From Verticillium longisporum (taxonomy: Eukaryota > Ascomycota > Sordariomycetes > Glomerellales > Plectosphaerellaceae): a DNA stretch of 64,000 nucleotides. The notes beneath the pieces are model-generated. The model was not told the DNA's origin. It worked only from the letters and a program-made list of their open reading frames with translations, and searched no databases. The stretch's first letter is position 1. Each line of letters starts with the position of its first letter. Where the stretch lies: NCBI GenBank assembly GCA_019188255.1, contig JAETXT010000003.1, forward strand, positions 2,232,001-2,296,000, in the 5' to 3' direction. Positions 57,214 to 64,000 of the stretch are shown here, piece after piece. Both the position numbers and the translations under genes were made by a program.

Positions 57214-59055
57214 ATGCCGCTGAGCCCCGCGCACATGCTCACGCCCCAGGCGGCCGAGTTCACGCGCTTCCCCAGCAGGAGGAGCGTCGTCCACAGCACC
57301 AAGGGCATTGTCAGCTGCACCCAGCCTCTGGCGGCCAAGTGCGGCCTCGAGGTCCTGCACGCCGGTGGCAATGCTGCTGATGCTGCTGTCGCCGTCGCCG
57401 CCGGCCTCAACATGACCGAGCCGTGCTCCACCGGCATCGGCGGTGACATGTTCATCCTCTACTACGATGCCAAGACGGGCAAGGTCTCGGCCATGAACGG
57501 CTCCGGCCGCTCGGGCAACAAGTGCACGCTCGAGACGGTCAGGAGAGACCTCGGCCTCGCCGACGGCGCCTCGGGCAAGATTCCCTCCAAGAGCGTCCAC
57601 GCCGTGACCGTGCCCGGCGCCGCTGCTGGCTGGGTGGACACGGTTGAGCGCTTCGGCAGCGGCAACCTGGCTCTCGACCAGATTCTGGCGCCCGCCATTG
57701 AGCTCGGCGAGAAGGGCTTCCCCGTGTCTGATATTACCGGCTACTATGTGAGTTGAAGACACCAGCATGATAGAGGAGCGCCCCCCACCCTAAACAATGC
57801 ACAGTGGACCTCAGCAGAGTCTATCCTGCGCGAGGCGTCTCCGAACTATGGCGAGATGCTCAAGAAGGATCCCTCAGCCAAGGACGGCGTGCGAGCCCCT
57901 CGACCCGGCGAGATCATGAAGAACCCCGACCTCGCCAGGACGTTCCGTGCCCTGGCGACCGAGGGCAAAAAGGGCATCTACCAAGGCCGCAACGCCGAGG
58001 AGTACGACAAGGTGTGCAAGGACCTCGGCGGTCACATCGACCTCGAGGATCTCGCCCACCGTCTCGTGACCGGCAGCGAGCCGGTCGAGCCCATCTCGTT
58101 GAAGCTCCAGCACGGTGGCTTTCACGATGATGGCGTCGAGGTCTGGGAACAACCCCCCAACGGCCAGGGCATCGTCGCGCTCATGGCTCTCGGCATTCTC
58201 CAGGAGCTCCAGAACCAGGGCACGATTCCCAAGTGGAAGCCCGAGGACCACAACACGGCGCCCTACCTGCACGCCATCATCGAGGCCCTGCGTCTCGGCT
58301 TCACCGATGCGCAGTGGTACGTCACAGACCCCAACGTCGAAAAGGTGCCGGCCGCGGGCCTCATCGCACCCGAGTATCTCGCCGCACGCGCCCGGCTCTT
58401 CGACGCCACCAAGGCGGCGGCGTCGGTCGAGCGCGGCACCCCGCCGACGATCCCGTCGCCGGCGCTGCACAGCAGCGACACGGTCTACTTTGCCGTGTCC
58501 GACGCCGACGGCAACGCGGCGTCTTTCATCAACAGCAACTACGACGGCTTCGGCACGGGCATCATCCCGCGCGGCTGCGGCTTCACGCTGCAGAACCGCG
58601 GCTCCAACTTTAGCCTCGACGCCGGCCACCCCAACCGGCTGGCGCCCCGCAAGCGGCCCTACCACACCATCATCCCCGGCATGGTGACCAACCTCGCCGA
58701 CGGGTCCCTGCACAGCGCCTTTGGCGTCATGGGCGGCTTCATGCAGCCGCAGGGCCACGTCCAGGTGCTGCTCGGCCAGCTCGTCGGCGGCCTCAACCCG
58801 CAGCAGACGCTCGACGCGCCGCGCGTGTGCATCGACTTTGACTGGAACGTCAACGTCGAGGAGGGCATGCCCGCCGACACGGTCGAGGGCCTGAAGAAGC
58901 TCGGCCACAAGGTCAAGGTGCTCACCGGCAACGAGAGGGGGCTGTTTGGCCGCGGGCAGATTATCCGCCACACGGTCGATCCGCTGGAGGACACGGGCAT
59001 CTGGTCGGCTGGTAGCGATATGCGCGGCGACGGCGCGTCATACCCGGCATGGTAA
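57214..59055 (+). CDS. Gamma-glutamyltransferase-like Ntn hydrolase
   Basis: A GGT-family enzyme that would cleave gamma-glutamyl bonds (glutathione or related) and self-process into two subunits. Exon 1 57214-57747, intron 57748-57804, exon 2 57805-59055; 594 residues. Family features are GLEVLHAGGNAADAAVAVA, the oxyanion/substrate segment NMTEPCSTGIGGDMF, NGSGRSG, the processing site with nucleophile T404 (HSSDT|VYFAVSDADGNAAS, where the bar marks the nucleophile), SNYDGFGTGI and the C-terminal GGFMQPQGHVQVL. No signal peptide or membrane anchor precedes the catalytic part (MPLSPAHMLTP...), unlike secreted or vacuolar GGTs, so a cytosolic location is likely. It converges on grx5 with 224 bp between them. 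Confidence 0.92.
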
Positions 59056-59279
59056 AAATGCGTCGATTCCCCCCCAAACAGGCAGTGCGATGGGAAGAGA
59101 GGGAGCAGATAGCCACATGTACTGCAATAAATGCGACGAGCAATGCCTTGTTTCATTTCACCAGCCGTCATCATGTCGTGATGTGCCGGACATGCGTGCC
59201 CCCCTATCGTACACAGATTACAAGCCTTTTACAGCTGCACCCCCACCCATGCCTGATATCGAGAGTCGATTTTCGCTCC

Positions 59280-59925
59280 TCATTCGTCCTTGCCCTCGCC
59301 CTCGCCCTCGGCGAGAACCTTCTTCTCCTCGAGCAGCTTGGCGAGGTCGCCGTTCTGGTGCATCGACACGACAATGTCGCAGCCGCCCACAAACTCCTTG
59401 TCGACGTACAGCTGGGGGATCGTCGGCCAGTCCGAGTATTCCTTGATGCCTGCGGTCACCAGAGTCAGCGAAGAAAGCCCCCCAATATGGTTTTGTTTGC
59501 CAGCTCGTCATCTTGTGAGAGGAATTCACGCACCCGACCGCAGCTCGGCGTCCTCGAGCACGTTGAAGGCGGCAAACTTGGCCGGGTCGACGCCCTGCAG
59601 GCCGAGGACCTGGATGCTCGCGCGCGAGAAGCCGCACTGGGGCGTCTCGGGGTGCCCTGCATGAAGAGCCCGACGGGCGCCGAGGCGACGGCCTTGTCGA
59701 TGGCCTGGCGCGTCTGGTCGGAGAGCAGGCGGCGCTGGGCGGCTGTGAGGAAGAAGGGGTTCGGGGCGCGGAAGGCGGAGGCGGCCGGGCGGGCGGCCCG
59801 CAGCGCGCTCTGTTGATGGGGAGTTTTTGTCAGTCATGTTCTTCGACAACGGAGCCGCTGTCGACAACGGAGCCGCTGGGGCGCTGGGGAGACGTTACAG
59901 AGGCGAGGAAGGATCTTGACCACAT
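59280..59925 (-). CDS. grx5: Monothiol glutaredoxin 5, mitochondrial (one apparent frame break)
   Basis: CGFS-type glutaredoxin that passes [2Fe-2S] clusters in mitochondria. Exons 59925-59899 (MWSRSFLAS), 59809-59534 and 59449-59280; about 157 residues with the break bridged. An Arg/Ala/Ser-rich head ([16 protein letters not shown]) is a probable mitochondrial targeting peptide. The core has [16 protein letters not shown], then PQCGFSRA with the single active cysteine (about C68), the TVP-loop equivalent WPTIPQLYV, and [13 protein letters not shown] for glutathione binding. One base appears missing in the plus-strand GGGG run 59649-59652, exactly between MQGTP and ETPQCGFS. Uncorrected, the active site would be out of frame, so a sequencing indel is the likely cause. 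It shares a promoter region with the PPCDC gene. Confidence 0.88.
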
Positions 59926-60415
59926 GTTTGGGAAGGTGTGTGGATGTGCGGTGAGGGTACAGGCTGGAGAGACAGGAGACTTGGAGATGATGGGCGCCGT
60001 TGGGATGAGAAATCGCCCGAGGCAATGGTGCAAAAAATACGGGTGATGTAATCGGCTGTCGGTGGTCCGTTGGTCGGTGTGGTTCGGTGACGGCAGCTTT
60101 GGCCAATCGGCTTTGTTGCGTTGGACGACAGCTTACTTCATCATTGTCTTTGGCCTTCGAGAACGAGGCGCTCGATACTGCCGTTGCTTTTTGACTACAT
60201 ATTTCTTGACCATGAGGATAAAGCTCTACGTTTCCATGAACCCGTCAATCTGAAAACGCCGCAGGGCAATCCATCTGATTCCCGCCATTGGCAAGTCGAA
60301 CAGACCTCTCAAGCAAGTGCTGAAGCTGACTGACCCCACCAAGACCCCTCACCACCACATCACACATCACCAGATCGCATCCCCCTTTTCTTTCCGTGGC
60401 CTGACACAGCACATC
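59926..60415. promoter_or_regulatory. Divergent promoter of grx5 and PPCDC, with a CCAAT box
   Basis: 490 bp separate the two start codons. A CCAAT box lies at 60103-60107 (plus strand), 178 bp from the grx5 ATG and 309 bp from the PPCDC ATG. CCAAT boxes bind the Hap complex in fungi, which with HapX controls iron-use genes; such control here is inference. Confidence 0.45.
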
Positions 60416-61126
60416 ATGAATCCGGCCGATGCCGTGGCGGGCGCCCTCCAAGACGGCAAAGCCCACCTGCTGCTCGCCTGCACCGGCAGCGTCGCCACCA
60501 TCAAGCTCCCTTCGATGCTGGCCCACCTCGCCCGTCACCCGTCCCTCTCCATCCGCATCATCCTGACGCCCTCGGCGGCGCAGTTCCTCACGGGCACGTC
60601 GGCTGAGCAGCCGACCGTCGAGGCCCTGCGCCGCCTCCCCGGCGTCGACGGCGTCCACCTCGACGCCGACGAGTGGGGTCCCCACCCCTGGAAGCGCGGC
60701 GCCTCGATCCTCCACATTGAGCTCCGCCGCTGGGCCGACCTGCTCGTCATCGCGCCCCTGTCGGCCAACTCGCTCGCCAAGATCGCCGCCGGCCTGTCCG
60801 ACAACCTCGTCACGTCCGTCGTGCGCGCCTGGGACACGTCCGTCCGCCCCGACGGCACGCGCCGCCGCATCGTCGCCGCGCCGAGCATGAACACCATGAT
60901 GTACACCCATCCGCTGACGGCGCGGCACCTCAAGGTGCTCGAGGAGGACTGGGGCGGCCGCGACGGGTGGTTTGACGTGCTGCGGCCCGTGTCCAAGGCG
61001 CTGGCGTGCGGCGATGTCGGCGTCGGGGCCATGAGGCCGTGGGAGGAGATTGTTGCGCTGGTGGAGGAGAGGCTCGGGTTGTCGGCGGCTGACGAGGCAT
61101 CGCAAGATGGAAGGAATGGGGCATGA
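60416..61126 (+). CDS. Phosphopantothenoylcysteine decarboxylase (HFCD flavoprotein; Hal3/Cab3 family)
   Basis: FMN-dependent decarboxylation of 4'-phosphopantothenoylcysteine to 4'-phosphopantetheine, a cytosolic step of CoA biosynthesis. 236 residues in one exon from ATG 60416 (MNPADAVAGAL). FMN-binding LLACTGSVATIK (about 19-30), catalytic H100 in SILHIELRRWADL, the flavin/substrate loop LVIAPLSANSLAKIA with N118, the PSMNTMM motif (156-162), and the substrate-clamp Cys C198 in LACGDVGVGAM are all present. The catalytic His and Cys argue for an active decarboxylase rather than only a phosphatase-inhibitory Hal3 role. It lacks the acidic tail and long N-terminal extension of yeast Hal3/Vhs3, so it is the compact type. 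Confidence 0.94.
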   Translation: MNPADAVAGALQDGKAHLLLACTGSVATIKLPSMLAHLARHPSLSIRIILTPSAAQFLTGTSAEQPTVEALRRLPGVDGVHLDADEWGPHPWKRGASILHIELRRWADLLVIAPLSANSLAKIAAGLSDNLVTSVVRAWDTSVRPDGTRRRIVAAPSMNTMMYTHPLTARHLKVLEEDWGGRDGWFDVLRPVSKALACGDVGVGAMRPWEEIVALVEERLGLSAADEASQDGRNGA

Positions 61127-61539
61127 TTTCACGCGGTGGAGTTGGTTTTGGGAAGACTGTTGCGACAATTTAAAGAACAATCATTCGTCCGCCTGGTGTC
61201 ACGACAGCGGATGGTAATTTCTAGTGGAAATGCTCAGCGTGATTGCATGTTGGCCTGTTGTCTGATGGAGAACTCGAGGGAGGGGCTCATTTCTCATGAT
61301 CATCACCAATATACTGTATTACGGCTGCGATGTGAACGTGACTCGCCCAGACCCAACTCCTGGTATGACATGATCCAGCATGATATTCCAGAGAGGAAGG
61401 CACCTCACACCTGACTTGGATGCTCTACCGTGAATCCGGACTACGCCAACCAGGACGAGACATACTAGACAACGAGGTCTTCTTTTCTTTTCTTTGTTGT
61501 TCAAATAAGTACAAGGGATTGCTTGGCATCGGGCTCAGG
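61127..61539. other. 3' region of PPCDC passing into A/T-rich DNA
   Basis: Base composition falls toward the right. A CTTTT run lies at about 61482-61497. No gene is seen. Confidence 0.5.
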
Positions 61540-61870
61540 ATATTAAGAAGTTACTAGAGTAGTATATTATATCAGTAGAGGCTATACTGAGTACTTATCC
61601 GGAGGTTTATAATATAGATCTTATATCGCTTAAAATGACCATATACACTTTTGCCTCGCTTACTAATAGTCCGAATATACTCTTCTAGGAAAAGCCAAGG
61701 GTCTTATCTAATAAGCACCTTGTACTCCTACTAAACCCACTAGATATGATTTTTTAATTCCCTAAAGTATTCTTCGATAAAGTTAATATATGGGGAGTAT
61801 AGTAATCATATTGTCAAAGTGACTCTAAGAACTATATACATCTATTATACTCTCTCTAATTGCAGTGTTC
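61540..61870 (-). mobile_element. RIP-like mutated remnant of a Tc1/mariner-type (DDE_3) transposon
   Basis: A markedly A/T-rich block. Read on the minus strand from 61802, one frame gives LYSPYINFIEEYFRELKNHI, then stops, then DPWLFLEEYIRTISKRGKSV and YGHFKRYK. This follows the order of fungal Tc1/mariner transposase C-termini, where a PPYSPDxNPIEE(Y/F)F(A/S)ELK motif with the third catalytic acid is followed by a GHFRH-like motif. The in-frame stops are TAG or TGA at places where Q or W would be expected, consistent with C-to-T repeat-induced point mutation. No indel is needed over about 240 bp. Upstream sequence to about 61870 may belong to it. Terminal inverted repeats were not found. Confidence 0.65.
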
Positions 61871-62208
61871 CCCCTCCGGAAGCTGCCAGGTTGTAATACG
61901 AGTATACCGAAGTACTTAACGTTCGACCTATACGCGTACCGTTCTAGTAGAGTAGCTTACGAGGTTAGCTATGCCAGCATCTTTCGGAATTTTGTCTCCC
62001 TGAGCTTTAACGTTCAGGATATCGCGAAGGAGGTCTCGTGACGCTTAGTTGAGTCGCGACGCCATGGCAATTTTGGTTGATGATGATTGAGGATCGATCC
62101 GGTTCACCACATCAAAAGGAGGGAGGCGATATCGGCAATTCTTCGGATCCTTCTCAATTCTGGTGCCAGCGACCGTGAGTGATCGCCTGATCTGACAGTA
62201 CGTACAGC

Positions 62209-62566
62209 ATGAGGATATATAAAGCGACCAGCAGGAACACACGCTGCATGAAGCGGGGAAGACACGAACCGTGAGCGACCAACCTCCCGGCCTTGCTACC
62301 TGTTGCAACCTGCCATACACCTTCCGGCCATCTTCTTCTGTTGGTCTGTCTGCAGGGTCAGTGGCGGCACATCTAACAACGCTTGCCCGGAATACTATCG
62401 ATCGATCATGTGCACACAAGATGTCAGGAAGTGGGCAAACTGCCAGTGCGAAGTTCCGGTCGGATCACAGATGGACTGTTCCAAGAAAGGAACTCCAGAA
62501 TGCAAGGGGGTTACGAGCAACGTCATTTCCTGGTTCTCAGGCGGGCGTGCCGATCATCCTCCCTGA
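62209..62566 (+). CDS. Possible small cysteine-rich protein (tentative two-exon model)
   Basis: Tentative exons 62209-62270 and 62356-62566, with a GTGAGC donor and a CTGCAG acceptor, giving about 90 residues. Exon 2 encodes six cysteines in a compact pattern: NACPEYYRSIMC, then ANCQCEVP, MDCSKKGTPEC. That spacing looks like a disulfide-stabilised peptide. Exon 1 gives a basic, non-hydrophobic head (MRIYKATSRN), so no signal peptide is seen under this model. A TATATAAA box lies at 62216-62223, which would place the start at the downstream ATG (62248) instead. The family is not recognised. The 3' end overlaps the end of the kinase-like gene on the other strand by 30 bp. It could be a pseudogene or chance. 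Confidence 0.3.
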
Positions 62567-63446
62567 GACCCTCAACCTCTCTCTGGGCCTGCAGCAATAC
62601 CTTTCCAATGCCACCATATCCGCGTCAGCACAGAAACTCCCACTTGGGAATCGCCACGCCGGCATAAAAGGCGGCACCGGACTGCCAATTTGCCCCGCAA
62701 AGCTGAAGTCGACGAGGACGAGCCGATTATCTTCGCCCTTCATTACCTACATTACTGGGGTTGAAGTCTCCATGGCAAAACCCTGCGCTGTGCAACCGTT
62801 CAATGGCGTCCTTGATTTCCTCCGACCGAGAGGATAGTTCGCCCGGTTCCAGCTTCACCAACTCTTTCATTCGGTAGCCAACAAGGATCCCGTCGCAAAA
62901 AAGAGGTTGTGGGTCGAATTCCACAGTTTTGATTCCCAACTTCTTTAGGTCGACGAGCACATTGATTTCTCGTTTGATGAGGTGGATTGCAAAGTCATCA
63001 TCCGGATGAGCCAGCTTAAGGATTGGAAAGGAATCGTCGTCGGTGATTCTGATAGAAGCGTGAGAGCCGTAATCATGAAACTTTGATCTCTTCCATATCA
63101 CATCCAACTCCGGTCCCAGAAAGATCCTCGTCACCTCATTGTCTGGGCTCGTGAAGGTGGGGAATGTCGCGAGATCCGGATACCCTGAGGAGCCAGACCA
63201 TTTAATCGAGAATGGCGTGGAATTGTAATCGACTGTACATCGGTATGATCGGCGCGTTTCGGCAGCTTTAGGAGGGGTGGTCGGCTTCGCTTTGGGGATG
63301 TGGGCATCAGGGACGGATTGCCGCGTTGGTGATTCGAGGAGATCAACCCGAGTGCTCTTGCTAAGAGAGGTGAGTAGTCTCAAGGGAGAAAAAAGAGTCT
63401 CCACAAGAAAGGAAACGACAATTCGCAGCAATTGTTCGCCCACCAT
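62537..63446 (-). CDS. Protein-kinase-like / aminoglycoside-phosphotransferase-fold protein (one apparent frame break)
   Basis: A small kinase-fold protein of about 302 residues from ATG 63446. Visible elements are a Lys after beta-3 (K144 in PILKLAH), a helix-C Glu (E160 in HLIKREINVLVDL), a hinge-like YRMKEL, the catalytic loop HGDFNPSN (225-232) with D227 and N232, and a metal-binding Asp in LVDFSFAG after the break. No glycine-rich loop is obvious. The N-terminal 30 residues are amphipathic or hydrophobic (IVVSFLVETLFSPLRLL). At about 62745-62752 one extra base (gtaggtaatg) puts the DFSFAG half in another frame; without it the protein stops at 62727 just after the catalytic loop. Similar stand-alone kinase-like genes are common accessory genes in filamentous ascomycetes. 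Substrate unknown. Confidence 0.65.
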
Positions 63447-63546
63447 GGCGGAGATTACATGGGTGAAATCGCTATCACAAGATCACTGTCCCGGGAATAT
63501 GGTTGACCGACGGAAAGGGAAGGATTTCATCTGAGACAGATTCTAG

Positions 63547-63996
63547 TTAATTGAATATAGTGTCATCATAATATGCAATATAATACTGATCATGATACGG
63601 GGCTATCCGGGTCAGCAGAATACAGTTGTTATGCTTCGCAAATAACAGTGCTTTGCCAGTATTGAAGCAGCGACTGCCATGGCACATTGATACATTTCTC
63701 GACGGTAAAAACACCAAAAATCGATCGCAATGGGCAGATGTATCTTTCACCCTAATCAATGCTGATAGTGTGACTGCCAGCTTAGCCATGGGAAGAGGCC
63801 TCCAAGGTACTTTATTTAAACAAAAAAAACGTAGGGCTACCGAATCGTACCCTTCTACGACAGCAGTCTCGACAGCGTAAGTGACGGAAGGCCAGGCGGG
63901 GAAGGAAGCCGTGGGCGCATGCGTGGCTGAGATCTTCAGTCTAACGCCATCAACGTCGGCGCAAAATTCGTGACAGAGATTCATGACACCTTCCAT
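63547..63996 (-). CDS. Possible hypothetical protein running to the right edge
   Basis: A 149-codon frame with ATG at 63996 and stop at 63547, open to within 4 bp of the window end, so the real gene may start outside. Composition is mixed (EFCADVDGVRLKISATHA, then WPSVTYAVETAVVEGYD). The last 25 residues (APYHDQYYIAYYDDTIFN) fall in A/T-rich DNA and may not be coding. No domain is recognised. The upstream part could be the 3' exon of a gene whose intron and 5' exons lie to the right. Confidence 0.25.
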   Translation of the reverse strand: MEGVMNLCHEFCADVDGVRLKISATHAPTASFPAWPSVTYAVETAVVEGYDSVALRFFCLNKVPWRPLPMAKLAVTLSALIRVKDTSAHCDRFLVFLPSRNVSMCHGSRCFNTGKALLFAKHNNCILLTRIAPYHDQYYIAYYDDTIFN

Positions 63997-64000
63997 CTTG

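Noticed and set aside
57874..58971. 365-codon minus-strand frame inside the GGT-like gene
   Set aside because: Antisense shadow caused by third-position C/G bias; the sense protein has all catalytic motifs.

Overview
The window is nuclear DNA of a filamentous ascomycete (Pezizomycotina, most likely Sordariomycetes, perhaps Hypocreales). The evidence is short GT-AG introns of about 50-110 nt, C/G-rich third codon positions in the metabolic genes, pyrimidine-rich leaders, and fungus-specific families: kapC bZIP, Scw1 RRM, Rap-type Rsr1/Krev-1, an APSES-ankyrin MBF subunit and a Zn(II)2Cys6 factor. The species cannot be named from the sequence.

Layout. 0-9 kb: an aminoalcohol phosphotransferase (phospholipid synthesis, +), a kapC-type bZIP factor (+) and, convergent to it, a Zn2Cys6 regulator (-). 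9-31 kb: sparse DNA holding an Scw1-like RNA-binding protein (-), a lone NAD-type SDR (+) and an eight-exon Rsr1/Krev-1 GTPase (+). 31-42 kb: an NADP-type SDR (+), a glutamine-rich fungal protein (-) and a single-pass membrane protein (-), separated by long gene-poor stretches. 48.8-61.1 kb: a compact block with the MBF DNA-binding subunit (-), an AKR7-type aldo-keto reductase (+), a DMT-superfamily transporter (+), dynactin p25 (-), a gamma-glutamyltransferase-like enzyme (+), monothiol glutaredoxin 5 (-) and phosphopantothenoylcysteine decarboxylase (+). 61.1-64 kb: an accessory edge with a mutated Tc1/mariner remnant, a possible cysteine-rich small protein and a kinase-like gene.

No operon logic is expected. 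Two gene pairs share short divergent promoters (mbp1/AKR7 and grx5/PPCDC). The 57-61 kb block groups three thiol-linked functions: glutathione turnover, Fe-S glutaredoxin and CoA synthesis. The mbp1 upstream region carries three ACGCG(A/T) elements within 37 bp, which suggests MBF autoregulation.

The main caveat is sequence quality. Nine single-base-scale frame breaks interrupt seven otherwise conserved genes (kapC, the Zn2Cys6 factor twice, scw1 twice, the first SDR, mbp1, grx5 and the kinase-like gene), and several fall in homopolymers. Most are probably assembly errors, so those genes are annotated as genes with a stated break. No complete novel system is evident. The best leads are the mbp1 promoter cluster, the right-edge accessory genes and the conserved but unassigned proteins.
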